A DNA stretch of 64,000 bases from JBDRMV01 sp043825615. GTDB lineage: Bacteria; CG03. The stretch spans positions 1-64,000 of the forward strand of contig JBDRRS010000004.1 in the NCBI GenBank assembly GCA_043825615.1. Reading direction: 5' to 3'. The notes beneath the pieces were generated by a model, which ran no database searches, was not told where the DNA came from, and saw only the letters and a program-made list of their open reading frames with translations. The position numbers and the translations under genes are program-made. Of the stretch, positions 8,329 to 17,800 are shown in pieces. Numbering within the stretch: position 1 is the stretch's first letter; each line of letters begins with the position of its first letter.

Positions 8329-9926
8329 TATTTGATTCCTAACCCTGTTTCGTACTCTTTACGGAGTTCATCACCGTCGGCAAGGGCAATTTTACCCCAC
8401 GGGAGTTCCCCGCGCATAAAATCCCTGCGGATATAATCAACCGCATCAATTCCGATTTTACCCATTTCTTTTTTCCAGAAATCAAAAGAAAAACCCTCGC
8501 TTCCTTTCATCGCCGCCAGAACCGGTCTGATCTTTTCATCGGCTCTTGAAAGAATGCCCTCGACGAGAGACCCGTCTAAATCCGCGGCCCTTACGGCAAT
8601 TCCATTCATTTCTTTTTTCATCCTTTTCACGCGCTCACAAATTTCGTCCGGGGCCCGGAATTTAACCCACTGGAAAGGCGTGTGCGGAGCGGGAACAAAA
8701 ACAGAAACGGTAACCGCTATTTTCAGGCCTGTTTTTTTCAGTTTATTCAGCGCTTTAATCGTAGAGGCGATATCTTCGTCAGTTTCCGTCGGAAGCCCCG
8801 CCATAAGATAAATCTTAACGTCCCTGAAACCCGCATGCCTGATGTCAAAAAGGTTTCTTTCGAATTCATCAAAAGGCGTGATTTTTCCAAGCACCCGCTG
8901 CAGCCGCGGTGAAAACGTTTCGGGAGCAAACGTCAGGTTTACCTGATTGAGTTCCAGTATTTTCATCACGCAGTCAAATGATTTCCTGTCGGGCCTTAAG
9001 GACGGAATCTGAAGCGAAATCCCATGCCCTGAAAGAAACGGAATTATCTCCTCCACGAGTTCCGTGATATGGGGATACTGCGGCGTTGAAAGAGAGGTAA
9101 GCGAAATTCCGCCGTAGCCCGTGTTCCTTACGGAAGAAAAAATTATTTCCTTCAGTTCCTCTTTCGGTCTGACTCTTACCGGGGAATAAAACCTTTTCGC
9201 CTCGCAAAAGCGGCATTTGTTGGGGCAGCCCCTCATAACTTCAATGTCAAGCCGGTTTTGAAGAGTCCTGATATTCGGAATAATCGGCTTTACCGGATAA
9301 TACTCCGCTTTCAGCCGGCAAACCGCCTTTTTCACCCCCGCACTTTTACCGGGAACATAAACACCTTCTATTTTTGAAATGCGCTCGAGGAACGAATCTT
9401 TCCGCCCGGCGCCGTATTCTTCAAGAATGCTGCTTACAACTTCTTCGCCGTCGCCGATTACAAACGCGTCAAAAAAATTCTCGACCGGAACAAAATTGCT
9501 CATCGCAGGGCCTCCTGCGACAACCACCGGAAAACTATCATCCCTGTCTAAAAGAGGTATTTTCAAAAGCTTGAAAAATTCCGCCGTCAGGAGCATTGAC
9601 CTGCGGGAAGTGAACGTTACCCCCACGATACTGAAATCACGGGGCCGATGTTTCGTTTCAAGAGAAACCAGGGGAGCGCCATTTTTCAAAAGATATTCTT
9701 TCACATCGTCCCCGGGCATAAAAACGCGCTCGCAAAGGCAGTCCTTTTTCGAATTTATTACATGATAAAGAATTTTTAATCCGAGAGCAGACGCGCTCAT
9801 TTCGTAAGTAGCCGGACTTGCAATCAGAAATCTTTTAGCAACCAAAGACCAGTCCTTTTTGACGCTGAAAAATTCGTTTCCGATATACTGCGCCGGCTGT
9901 CTGAATTTCAACAACGCACTTTTCAT
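8328..9926 (-). CDS. B12-binding-domain radical SAM protein (TIGR03960 type)
   Basis: A 532-residue protein with an N-terminal cobalamin-binding-like Rossmann region (residues ~30-180, containing VVAGGPAMSN and DAFVIGDGEEV) and a radical SAM barrel. The [4Fe-4S]/SAM motif is RGCPNKCRFCEAKRF with Cys234, Cys238 and Cys241. A conserved FAPETFSPRLQRVL stretch follows the barrel. The substrate of this family is not established. It is paired with DUF2344 (1-base overlap), as in many anaerobes. Upstream lies a GGGGACAG repeat and then rodA. Confidence 0.87.
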   Translation of the reverse strand: MKSALLKFRQPAQYIGNEFFSVKKDWSLVAKRFLIASPATYEMSASALGLKILYHVINSKKDCLCERVFMPGDDVKEYLLKNGAPLVSLETKHRPRDFSIVGVTFTSRRSMLLTAEFFKLLKIPLLDRDDSFPVVVAGGPAMSNFVPVENFFDAFVIGDGEEVVSSILEEYGAGRKDSFLERISKIEGVYVPGKSAGVKKAVCRLKAEYYPVKPIIPNIRTLQNRLDIEVMRGCPNKCRFCEAKRFYSPVRVRPKEELKEIIFSSVRNTGYGGISLTSLSTPQYPHITELVEEIIPFLSGHGISLQIPSLRPDRKSFDCVMKILELNQVNLTFAPETFSPRLQRVLGKITPFDEFERNLFDIRHAGFRDVKIYLMAGLPTETDEDIASTIKALNKLKKTGLKIAVTVSVFVPAPHTPFQWVKFRAPDEICERVKRMKKEMNGIAVRAADLDGSLVEGILSRADEKIRPVLAAMKGSEGFSFDFWKKEMGKIGIDAVDYIRRDFMRGELPWGKIALADGDELRKEYETGLGIK

Positions 9927-9930
9927 AATA

Positions 9931-9981
9931 AGGAAGGGGCCGGGGCTATGGAAGGGGACATTGAAGGCCTGTCCCCAACTA
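9931..9981. repeat. GGGGACAG palindromic repeat, copy 2
   Basis: Occupies almost the whole gap between the rodA stop and the radical SAM start. It carries degenerate units with ggaaggggacattgaaggcctgtcccc forming the hairpin, followed by the rodA stop. Same family as the copy at 2281. Confidence 0.75.
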
Positions 9982-11214
9982 TCCTCTGGAACTCAAATAA
10001 ACATTCAGCACGATCCCGACCATTGAAAGATAAACGACCAGCGCAGTGCCGCCGTATGAAACGAACGGCAAAGGCAACCCCGTTATCGGCAGTATTCCTA
10101 TGACGCCGCCGATGTTGAGAACCGTCTGGAAAAAAAGCACGCCGAAAACGGCGAGAGTAATGAACGTCCCTTCCCTGTCCAGCGAAAGCGCTGAAATTTT
10201 AATCATCCTTGAAAACAAAACAAAATACGCCGCAAGCAAGAGAAAAACGCCGAGAAATCCGAACTCCTCCGCGACACTCGCAAAAATAAAATCCTTATAC
10301 CTGCCCGGCAGAAAGCCGAGGCGGGACTGGGTTCCCCTGCGGTAACCCTTGCCCGTAAATTTCCCGCTCCCGATTGCGATAAGACTCTGCTCAAGATGGT
10401 AGCCCGAATTCAAAACATCCCTCCTCGGTTTTACAAAGTTGAGGAGGCGGTCTTTCTGATAACGCTTAAATCCCGCGGCGACCCTGTACGAAAAAAAACC
10501 TGTGAGAATAAAAAAGACACAAACGGAAAAGACGGGCACAAACGGTTTTTTTATTCTCAAAAAAAATTTCGCAACAATAAAAAAAATAACCAAAAATGCG
10601 GCAAGCGGCCGAAGAATCCTGAAATCAATGCCCTGATGCAGGCAGAAATAGACAATCTCCGTAAATAAAACGCTCCCCGTTGCAAGAACAAACAGGAAAA
10701 ACCCGAAATTCTGGCTGAGGTAAAGAAAGATAAAAAAGATAAAAATAAAAACCAGCGACGAGCCGATATCGGGCTGCTTCAAAACAAGCAGGAAGGGAAT
10801 CGCTGAAAAAAGCGTAATGAATAGAATTGTTTTTAATGAATTCCTGTCAGAATAATTTTTGCCGAGAAAATAGGTGAGAACTATTATCGTGGAAAACTTG
10901 GCAATTTCCGAGGGCTGAAAAATAACAAACCCGATATCAAGCCACGAGCGGCAGAAATTAACGGTTTTGCCTAAAAATAAGGTGGCGACCAGAAGAATTA
11001 TTCCGAAAACATAGAGAAAAACCGCTCTAAATCTCAAAAACGCCTTATATTTCGTAAAAGTGAACACAAGCATCGCCGCGATGCCCAGCCCGACCGCAAT
11101 GAAATAATTAAGAAGCTGCGCCCCTGATACGTATGATACAATTTGAAAAATTCCCGTCAACAAAAGGAAAAAAACCGGAATAATAATGCCTAAATCAAAT
11201 TTTCTCATTTTCAA
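9979..11214 (-). CDS. rodA: Rod-shape SEDS glycosyltransferase RodA
   Basis: A SEDS-family peptidoglycan polymerase acting with PBP2 in the elongation complex. The 411-residue protein has about ten membrane helices. Family motifs include LDIGFVIFQPSEIAKF (residues ~90-105), the loop SGYHLEQSLIAIGSGKFTGKGY, EEFGFLG with the invariant acidic residue, and LPITGLPLPFVSYGG near the C terminus. It overlaps mrdA by 20 bases and ends the mreB-mreC-mreD-mrdA-rodA series. RodA rather than FtsW is favoured by this context. Confidence 0.93.
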   Translation of the reverse strand: MKMRKFDLGIIIPVFFLLLTGIFQIVSYVSGAQLLNYFIAVGLGIAAMLVFTFTKYKAFLRFRAVFLYVFGIILLVATLFLGKTVNFCRSWLDIGFVIFQPSEIAKFSTIIVLTYFLGKNYSDRNSLKTILFITLFSAIPFLLVLKQPDIGSSLVFIFIFFIFLYLSQNFGFFLFVLATGSVLFTEIVYFCLHQGIDFRILRPLAAFLVIFFIVAKFFLRIKKPFVPVFSVCVFFILTGFFSYRVAAGFKRYQKDRLLNFVKPRRDVLNSGYHLEQSLIAIGSGKFTGKGYRRGTQSRLGFLPGRYKDFIFASVAEEFGFLGVFLLLAAYFVLFSRMIKISALSLDREGTFITLAVFGVLFFQTVLNIGGVIGILPITGLPLPFVSYGGTALVVYLSMVGIVLNVYLSSRG

Positions 11215-12952
11215 ATTTAATATTTATGTACTTTTCCCAGATTTTCCTTGAAATAGGACCCGCGCTGACAGCGCCCTTACCGCCGTGTTCGACGACAACC
11301 ACAAGACAGAAATTCCCGCAATCCCCGCCGCCCGCCGAAACAAACCATCCGTGGTCTTCGCCCCTCGGGTTCTGGGCGGTGCCGGTCTTGCCGCTGATTT
11401 CACAATTCTTTATGTTCAGGATTTGACCTGTCCCCGAGATTACCGTTTCCCTTAATGCAGAACGGAGAAGTTCAAAAGTCTCATCCTTGAGACGGTACTT
11501 TTTAACAATCTCCGGATGCGACTTATACTTTACGTTATTTGAACCGTCCAGAATTTTTTCAACAAGAAACGGTTTGAAAATAACGCCTTTCTGCGAAATG
11601 CCTTCAGTCATCAAAGCCGCCTGGAGCGGTGTAATCCAGAGAAAGCCCTGACCGATACCCATGTTTATGGAATCGCCGGGCAGCCATTTCCTTTTATATT
11701 TTTTCTTTTTCCATGCAGGGCCGGGAATCGTTGCCGTCAGTTCTCCTGTAATGTCGCCGAATTCGGTCAGGTCAAGCCCGAGAAGATGCGCGTATTTTGA
11801 GAGATTTTTCCCGCCCGTTTTAAGGGCGACATTATAAAAATAAACATTGCAGGACTTTGAAAAGCCGTCCATAAAACCAACCTCTCCATGCCCCTCCTCC
11901 TTCCAGCACTTGAACTCCTGCCGGCCGAACTTAAAAATACCCCCGCACAAAAACCTGTCCGCAGGGTCAATAATTCCCTCATTGAGCGCCGCGGCTGATG
12001 TTACAATTTTAAATGCGGAACCGGGAGGGTATTTCATCTGAATAGCCCTGTTTACGAGCGGAATATCCGGCGACTTCATAATCTCCGAAACTCCCTTTGC
12101 GGGGTCTACAAAAACGGACGGCTTAAAACCTGGAGAACTTACGAGCAGAAGAACCGCGCCCGTTTTCGGGTTCAAACCGACCGCAGCGCCGTGCCGCCCG
12201 TCAAATGCCTCAAATGCAGCCCTTTGCAGCCGCGAATCAACCGTCAAAATGACCTCATCCCCGGGCGCCGGATGCACGCTTCCCTTCACTTGAATAATCC
12301 GGCTGAGGGAATCAACCACGAGAATTTCACCGCCGGGTTTCCCGAACAGGAACCTGTCAAATGTTTTCTCAATCCCCGATTTTCCGTGGAGCGCCCCGAC
12401 ATACGAATAGGGCATTTCCGCTTTTTCATCCTTCAGAGCGGGGCCGAGGTAGCCGGTAATATGACTGAAAATTTCCTCAAACGGATAAAATCTTTTCGGC
12501 GCTTTTATTATTCTTAGATTGGGAAATTCGTTTATCACCGAGGCAATAGAAATAAGAGCCCTGCCTTTGATATCTTTTGCGAGAGTAATTAAAATTTCCT
12601 TTTTACGGAGCGCCCTGTCAATGTCTTTTCTCATAAGGGATTCCGGAATCCCCGTGATTTTGCTCAACTTTTTCATCACGCCGATTCCGGGAACAGCCTG
12701 CGAAACAAGGTCATACGAAATATATGTCGTTGCGAGAACTTCGCCGTCGGCAGAAATGATCTTTCCCCTGTCGGGCGGAATTATAAATCTTTTAAGATAA
12801 TTTTCTCTGGATTTTTCCGAAAATTTAAAGCCACTCAAAATCTGCACCTGAAAAATCCTGCAGGCGACCAAAAAAAAAGAAACCGCAAAGATGTATTTTA
12901 CAAGTTTGATTTGTCTGAAAACTCTCGTCCAGCCGCGGTCCTTATACCACAT
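11195..12952 (-). CDS. mrdA: Penicillin-binding protein 2 (peptidoglycan transpeptidase)
   Basis: The class B PBP of the elongation complex, anchored by one N-terminal helix (residues ~15-32). The dimerisation region begins with NYLKRFIIPPDRGKI. The transpeptidase domain holds the acyl-serine motif PPGSAFK (Ser312, Lys315), SKSCNVYFYN (SxN), and SGKTGTAQNP (KTG). At 585 residues it is of normal length. It lies between mreD and rodA. The GGGGACAGG-like string within the gene encodes conserved-domain residues and is probably coincidental. Confidence 0.95.
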   Translation of the reverse strand: MWYKDRGWTRVFRQIKLVKYIFAVSFFLVACRIFQVQILSGFKFSEKSRENYLKRFIIPPDRGKIISADGEVLATTYISYDLVSQAVPGIGVMKKLSKITGIPESLMRKDIDRALRKKEILITLAKDIKGRALISIASVINEFPNLRIIKAPKRFYPFEEIFSHITGYLGPALKDEKAEMPYSYVGALHGKSGIEKTFDRFLFGKPGGEILVVDSLSRIIQVKGSVHPAPGDEVILTVDSRLQRAAFEAFDGRHGAAVGLNPKTGAVLLLVSSPGFKPSVFVDPAKGVSEIMKSPDIPLVNRAIQMKYPPGSAFKIVTSAAALNEGIIDPADRFLCGGIFKFGRQEFKCWKEEGHGEVGFMDGFSKSCNVYFYNVALKTGGKNLSKYAHLLGLDLTEFGDITGELTATIPGPAWKKKKYKRKWLPGDSINMGIGQGFLWITPLQAALMTEGISQKGVIFKPFLVEKILDGSNNVKYKSHPEIVKKYRLKDETFELLRSALRETVISGTGQILNIKNCEISGKTGTAQNPRGEDHGWFVSAGGGDCGNFCLVVVVEHGGKGAVSAGPISRKIWEKYINIKFENEKI

Positions 12953-13002
12953 ATAAGATAGTCAAGGGGAATCTCCATAAAAACCAAAATCTCCGGAAAA
13001 AA

Positions 13003-13482
13003 TCACAGGACAGACTTCCTCTTCGTAAAGAAATTTCCGAAAAGAATAATAAGCAGAATCCCCGTGGAGACCGCCTGCAGAAACGCCCCCCAAAAAGAGG
13101 GGTGGTTCAACTTCAGAAAAACACAGGGGACGAGCAGACAGAACCAGCTGAAAAGCACCGCCGCAAAACCGAAAATAAACTGTCCCACAAAACCAGCCAT
13201 ATCGAACCTCTCGCCGAATTTTCTTACCAGGAATACGATCAGAATGTACGAAATTGAATTGAGCCCTCCCGGCAGACCGTACAGCAGAGAACTTGCGACC
13301 CCCGCAAAAAAAGCAAAAGTGTACGCAACGGGCAGAGGCATCTTTACCGCGAAAAGAACAACCGCCGAAATTATTACGGACGGCGTAAAATTAAGCCCTA
13401 AGAATAAAAAAAATCTGTTCCCTGTAAAAATCTGGAGATACGGGGCAAAAAACAAAAAAAGAAAAAAATAAACGACGTTCAT
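13003..13482 (-). CDS. mreD: Rod-shape protein MreD
   Basis: A 159-residue membrane protein with four to six helices, typical of MreD, which links MreC to the elongation machinery. Residues ~60-75 (LLYGLPGGLNSISYIL) fit the weakly conserved MreD core. Sequence conservation in this family is low, so the call depends partly on its position between mreC (4-base overlap) and mrdA. Confidence 0.85.
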   Translation of the reverse strand: MNVVYFFLFLFFAPYLQIFTGNRFFLFLGLNFTPSVIISAVVLFAVKMPLPVAYTFAFFAGVASSLLYGLPGGLNSISYILIVFLVRKFGERFDMAGFVGQFIFGFAAVLFSWFCLLVPCVFLKLNHPSFWGAFLQAVSTGILLIILFGNFFTKRKSVL

Positions 13483-14288
13483 TCCTGCTTCTCCATGATA
13501 AAGACGCTTTTTATATTATTGACATTGTATGCGGTTGCGACCGTTGTAAAAAACTCCCCTGAGCGATTTTTTATAACGGACTGAACCGTCCCGCAAACCA
13601 GCCCTGCCGGGAATTTACCGTCCCATCCCGAGGTAAGAATCTTCTCGCCTTCCTTTATTTCCGGCTCCCTCGACGGCCAGATAAAATCAAGTTCTCCGGA
13701 ACCCTCGGATTTTCCCACCAGGACAGCCCAGAATTTTCCGGATGAGCCGACGACAGAAACCCTTGACACCTTATCCGTGGTCAGTGAGCATGCGGCAACA
13801 CTGCGGTTTCCTTCATCCATAAGGATGCCCAGCAAAACCCATTCTCCTTCTATAAAAGAAACTGCTACGGAGCCCGCCTTAAAATTTTTATTTTTTAAAA
13901 GAAACACATTGGATGACTCCCCCAAATATCCGTACGGCGTCGCAGGAACGGGTTTATACCTGAGAAAAAAATCGTCTCCCTTAAAATCAAAAGATTTTCC
14001 GCTCCTTTCAAGTTTCCCTGAAATTTCCTTTATTTCAAAATTCTTTTCTAAAATTTCCTGACGCAAACGGCGTAAATCACGGTCGGCTTTTGAAAGAGAG
14101 TAAAGTTTCCCGGGAAATTCCGCAAGCGCCCTTAAGGCATCGACGCTCTTCGCGAAAGGAGCGTAATAAACGTATTTTATAAAATACCTGAACTGGTTTG
14201 CCCTTCTGACGGGCATTATGAAGCAGAATATTACGGAGATTACTAAATAGACAGGAAAAAGAGAACTCCTGTCGCCGGCATCATTCAT
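13479..14288 (-). CDS. mreC: Rod-shape protein MreC
   Basis: A 269-residue periplasmic scaffold of the elongasome. It has one N-terminal membrane helix (residues ~10-27), a coiled-coil stretch (DLRRLRQEILEKNFEIKEI, residues ~71-90) and a C-terminal beta-barrel region with KILTSGWDGKFPAGLVCG, a recognisable MreC motif. It overlaps mreB by 8 bases and mreD by 4. Confidence 0.93.
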   Translation of the reverse strand: MNDAGDRSSLFPVYLVISVIFCFIMPVRRANQFRYFIKYVYYAPFAKSVDALRALAEFPGKLYSLSKADRDLRRLRQEILEKNFEIKEISGKLERSGKSFDFKGDDFFLRYKPVPATPYGYLGESSNVFLLKNKNFKAGSVAVSFIEGEWVLLGILMDEGNRSVAACSLTTDKVSRVSVVGSSGKFWAVLVGKSEGSGELDFIWPSREPEIKEGEKILTSGWDGKFPAGLVCGTVQSVIKNRSGEFFTTVATAYNVNNIKSVFIMEKQE

Positions 14289-15351
14289 ATTCCTTTTGCG
14301 CCTGTTTTATATCTTCCAGCGTTTCCAGAAATTTACCGGCGCCGAGAGCAACACAGACAAGCGGGTCGGGCGCAAGACGGACGGGAAGGAATGTTTCCTG
14401 CTGAATCAGATTTGCCAGGCCTTTTAAAAGGGACCCGCCGCCAGCAAGGACTATTCCGTTTTCAACCAGATCCGCGGAAAGCTCCGCCGGCGTCTCCTCA
14501 AGACAGGCCTTTATCGTATCGATGATTTTTTTGACGGGCACCGAAAGCGCCTGACGAATGTTCTGTGAATTTACTTCTATCGTCTTGGGAAGGCCCGATA
14601 CCTGGTCTCTTCCCTTAACATTCATTTTCAATTCCTCTTCCAGAGGAAAAGCGCTCCCCGTTGCGATTTTCGTCTGTTCCGCCGTGCCGGCTCCTATAAG
14701 GAGGTTGTGTTTTTTCTTGAAAAAGTCCTCTATCGCTTCGTCCATCGCATCTCCGCCGACCCTTATTGAGCGCGAAATAACCATACCGCCGAGTGAAATC
14801 ACCGCCATCTCGGTTGTCCCGCCGCCAATGTCAACGATCATTCTTCCCGAGGGTTCCGCAACCGCCATATCCGAACCGATGGCTGCCGCCATCGGTTCTT
14901 CAATCAGAAAAACCTCGCGGGCGCCGGCGCCCTCCGCCGCTTCCTTTACCGCGCGCCTTTCAACCTGCGTTATCCCCGACGGGACTCCTATAACGACCCG
15001 CGGCCTGAGAAAACTAAAGGCAACTTTCGCTTTCTTTATGAAGTGGCTTATCATTTTTTCCGTAGCGTCAAAATCAGCAATGACGCCGCTCTTGAGAGGG
15101 CGCTGCGTCACGATATTTACGGGGGTTCTGCCAAGCATTCTCTTTGCCTCAACACCGACGGCAAGAACCCTTCCCGTAGTTTTGTTGATTGCAACCACGG
15201 AGGGTTCCTGAAGGACAATGCCCCTGCCCTTTACATAAACCAGAGTATTCGAAGTCCCGAGATCCATTCCTATGTCGTTTGTAAACAAATTTGAAAAAAA
15301 ATCAGAAATCTTCAACATTTCCTCCTTCCCCCGCGAAACGGAATCAGACAA
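14281..15351 (-). CDS. mreB: Actin-like rod-shape protein MreB
   Basis: A bacterial actin that positions wall synthesis. The phosphate-1 loop NDIGMDLGTSNTLVYVKG, the connecting segment LIEEPMAAAIG, the phosphate-2 loop MIVDIGGGTTEMAV and the adenosine motif GIVLAGGGSLLKGL are all visible. At 356 residues it is slightly long because of a 10-residue N-terminal extension; a start at the second methionine (residue 12) is possible. Only 3 bases separate it from the rplQ stop, so the cell-shape genes are continuous with the alpha ribosomal operon. Confidence 0.97.
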   Translation of the reverse strand: MSDSVSRGKEEMLKISDFFSNLFTNDIGMDLGTSNTLVYVKGRGIVLQEPSVVAINKTTGRVLAVGVEAKRMLGRTPVNIVTQRPLKSGVIADFDATEKMISHFIKKAKVAFSFLRPRVVIGVPSGITQVERRAVKEAAEGAGAREVFLIEEPMAAAIGSDMAVAEPSGRMIVDIGGGTTEMAVISLGGMVISRSIRVGGDAMDEAIEDFFKKKHNLLIGAGTAEQTKIATGSAFPLEEELKMNVKGRDQVSGLPKTIEVNSQNIRQALSVPVKKIIDTIKACLEETPAELSADLVENGIVLAGGGSLLKGLANLIQQETFLPVRLAPDPLVCVALGAGKFLETLEDIKQAQKEYE

Positions 15352-15354
15352 TTT

Positions 15355-15687
15355 CTATACCAGTTCTATTCTGCAGACCTCAGCGCCGTCGCCGGGGCGG
15401 GTTCCGAGTCTGATAATCCTGGTATACCCGCCCGGCCTGTCTTTATACCCGGGGGCAATCTCTTTGAAAAGTTTCTGTATAACAGTTTTATCCTTAATAT
15501 CCCTCGCGACACGCCTTCTCGGGCTTATGCCCCTTTTCTTTGCCGTTGTTATTATTTTTTCGGCAAACGGGCGGAGTTCTTTCGCTTTCGGCACAGTTGT
15601 CACAATCCGTCCTCCGGAGAAAAGAGCTGAAGCAAGACCCCGCAACATACTGATTCTATGAGCCGATTTAACCTGTAGTTTTCTCAT
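15355..15687 (-). CDS. rplQ: 50S ribosomal protein L17
   Basis: A 110-residue L17 with the family start KLQVKSAHRISMLRGLASALF and the motif RIVTTVPKAKELRPFAEK. It follows rpoA by one base and is the last ribosomal gene before mreB. Length is normal for the short L17 form. Confidence 0.96.
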   Translation of the reverse strand: MRKLQVKSAHRISMLRGLASALFSGGRIVTTVPKAKELRPFAEKIITTAKKRGISPRRRVARDIKDKTVIQKLFKEIAPGYKDRPGGYTRIIRLGTRPGDGAEVCRIELV

Positions 15688-15688
15688 T

Positions 15689-16645
15689 TTATTCCGCCGT
15701 TTCTTTCAGTTTGACCTCTATCCGCTCTTTTTTTGAAAATGCTTTCAGCGCTTTTTTGAGTTCCGAAAGCGACTTCGGACCGAAATTAGGAAAGGTCTCG
15801 ATTTCACCATCCGAATGTTTTGTCAAATCCTTGAGGAGCAGTATTTTTTTGCTCCTCAAACTGTTCAGAATTCTTGTGGGAATTCCGAGGACTTCAATTG
15901 ACTGCCTCAAAACATCTTTCTGCAGGGAGACAACTTCTTCTCCACCCTCTTTATCCGATGCCACCGGACTTACAAAAACCTCGGCGCACTTTTTAAGAAT
16001 CTCCGCGCCTTTTTTCAGCGCATCAAGCGGGGAAACGCTTCCATCCGTAGTGATGTCAAGAACCAGCTTGTCATAATTTGTGATTCTTTTAACCCTCGTA
16101 TTTTCAACGAAATACGCAACTTTTCTCACGGGAGAATAGTCCGCATCGACCGGTATAAATCCGACATCTCCGGATTCGGTCCGATTTTCAACAGGGACGA
16201 AACCCACGCCTTTCGTCACCTCTATTTCCGCCTGTAATTTTTTCGGTTTATCCAGCGTAAAAAGATACTGCCCGGGATTTGCAAGTTTCACTCCTGCGAG
16301 AAGTTTTATGTTCTTGCCGGTAACTTCGCCCTTCCTGGATGTTTCAAGAACAAGCACAGACCTCTCTTCGCCCTCGAGAGAAAAATACAGTTTTTTAAGG
16401 TTTAAAATTATTTCCGAAACATCTTCCTTTACCCCGAAAATTGAGGTGAACTCATGAGAGACCCCTTCAATTTTTAAGCCGCTCACCGCGCTGCCGGGAA
16501 TGGCCGAAAGGAGTATCCGCCGAAGGGAATTGCCGAGCGTGTGACCGAAACCCCTCTCAAAAGGGAAAATGGCAAACCTGCCGAAATCCGCTTTCGCGGT
16601 TGACTCATCTAAAATAAAACCCTCAGGAATTACGAACTCAAGCAT
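15689..16645 (-). CDS. rpoA: RNA polymerase alpha subunit
   Basis: A 318-residue alpha subunit with an N-terminal assembly domain (RFAIFPFERGFGHTLGNSLRR, residues ~26-46) and a C-terminal helix-hairpin domain that contacts promoters and activators (LRSKKILLLKDLTKHS, FPNFGPKSLSELKKAL). Placement between rpsD and rplQ is canonical. Nothing unusual seen. Confidence 0.97.
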   Translation of the reverse strand: MLEFVIPEGFILDESTAKADFGRFAIFPFERGFGHTLGNSLRRILLSAIPGSAVSGLKIEGVSHEFTSIFGVKEDVSEIILNLKKLYFSLEGEERSVLVLETSRKGEVTGKNIKLLAGVKLANPGQYLFTLDKPKKLQAEIEVTKGVGFVPVENRTESGDVGFIPVDADYSPVRKVAYFVENTRVKRITNYDKLVLDITTDGSVSPLDALKKGAEILKKCAEVFVSPVASDKEGGEEVVSLQKDVLRQSIEVLGIPTRILNSLRSKKILLLKDLTKHSDGEIETFPNFGPKSLSELKKALKAFSKKERIEVKLKETAE

Positions 16646-16695
16646 TCATCCTCCTAATAACCCGCCTACAATTTCTCAACTACCCACCTCAAACT

Positions 16696-17316
16696 TTATC
16701 TGGAATAGAACTCAACAATGAGCCGGTGGTTAATGCTCAACTGATCAAGGTCTTCCGAATTCAGGTCCCTCACGACGGAACCCGAAAAATTTTCTTTCTC
16801 AAGCTTGAGCCAGTCGGGAATAACCCTGACGTCAGTATGCCCGAACGCATTTTTAACACTTGCCAGTTTTTTACCCTTATCCGTCAGAGAAATAGCATCT
16901 CCTACTCTGACTTCCCTTGAAGGAATATTACAGACACGGGCGTTAAGTTTTACAAACCTGTGTCCGACAATCTGTCTCGCCTCCTGCAGACTTGAGGCAA
17001 AGCCGGACCTGTAAACAATGTTGTCAAGACGGAGACACAACGCCTTCAGAAGATTCTCGCCTTTCAGACCTTTTTTTCTGGCTGCTGTTTCAAATGTCTT
17101 GCGCTGCTGCCTTTCGCGGATGCCGAAAATTGCCCTGGCTTTCTGTTTCTCCTTAAGATGCTTTGCATATTCCGACTCTTTTCTTCTGAAGTCCCTTGTT
17201 TTTTTCTGCTCGCGCGATAAAGGACACTTGTCGGAAAAACAGCGGTCGCCTTTCAGGTAAAGCCGCTCCTTATATTTCCTGCAAATTTTACATTTAGACC
17301 CGGTATATCTCGCCAA
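16696..17316 (-). CDS. rpsD: 30S ribosomal protein S4, zinc type
   Basis: A 206-residue S4 that nucleates the 30S body by binding 16S rRNA. It retains the N-terminal zinc cysteines (CKICRKYKERL, then CFSDKCPL), placing it in the C+ class, and the S4 RNA-binding domain from residue ~95 (LRLDNIVYRSGFASSLQEAR). Confidence 0.97.
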   Translation of the reverse strand: MARYTGSKCKICRKYKERLYLKGDRCFSDKCPLSREQKKTRDFRRKESEYAKHLKEKQKARAIFGIRERQQRKTFETAARKKGLKGENLLKALCLRLDNIVYRSGFASSLQEARQIVGHRFVKLNARVCNIPSREVRVGDAISLTDKGKKLASVKNAFGHTDVRVIPDWLKLEKENFSGSVVRDLNSEDLDQLSINHRLIVEFYSR

Positions 17317-17346
17317 AATAACCTCCTTAAGGTCTGTGTAAAGTTG

Positions 17347-17376
17347 AATGTGTAATGTTTAATGTCATTACACATT
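17347..17376. repeat. Hairpin in the rpsK-rpsD gap
   Basis: Arms AATGTGTAATG and CATTACACATT (11 bp each, perfect) enclose an 8-base loop. Flanking TGTGAAATG-like units make the gap look like a degraded short tandem repeat. It could act as an RNA stem between the two genes; no U run follows, so a terminator is unlikely. Confidence 0.5.
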
Positions 17377-17400
17377 TCACATCACACATTTCACACGTCT

Positions 17401-17781
17401 TCATACTCTTCTTTTTTTCCGCGGCCGGCAACCGTTATGCGGAATCGGCGTAACATCTTTTACCAAAACAACATTCAAACCGGCTGCCTGAACCGACCTG
17501 ATCGCCGATTCTCTGCCGGAACCGGGCCCCTTCACAAAAACAGAAACCTTCTCCATACCCAGTTCTCTTATCTTCTTCGCAACAAACTGGGCAACGATGC
17601 CCGATGCGAACGAAGTGCCTTTTCTCGTTCCTTTGAAACCCCGCATGCCCGAGGATGAGGAAATAATCACATTCCCGTTTAAATCCGTCGCCGTAACGAC
17701 CGTGTTGTTGTAGCTTGTGGAAATATAAATTTTCCCTTCGCGGGAATACAGTTTTTTCTTTTTCGTCTGCGTTTTTACCAT
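17401..17781 (-). CDS. rpsK: 30S ribosomal protein S11
   Basis: A 126-residue S11 with the conserved TSYNNTVVTATDLNGN and GPGSGRESAIRSVQAAGL segments and the basic C terminus HNGCRPRKKRRV. It lies 19 bases after rpsM. Confidence 0.97.
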   Translation of the reverse strand: MVKTQTKKKKLYSREGKIYISTSYNNTVVTATDLNGNVIISSSSGMRGFKGTRKGTSFASGIVAQFVAKKIRELGMEKVSVFVKGPGSGRESAIRSVQAAGLNVVLVKDVTPIPHNGCRPRKKRRV

Positions 17782-17800
17782 CTACCCTCCGATATTGCCT

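Noticed and set aside
11425..11450. A GGGGACAGG string inside mrdA as another copy of the repeat
   Set aside because: Only nine bases match, there is no hairpin partner, and it encodes residues in the normal transpeptidase domain. Chance match.
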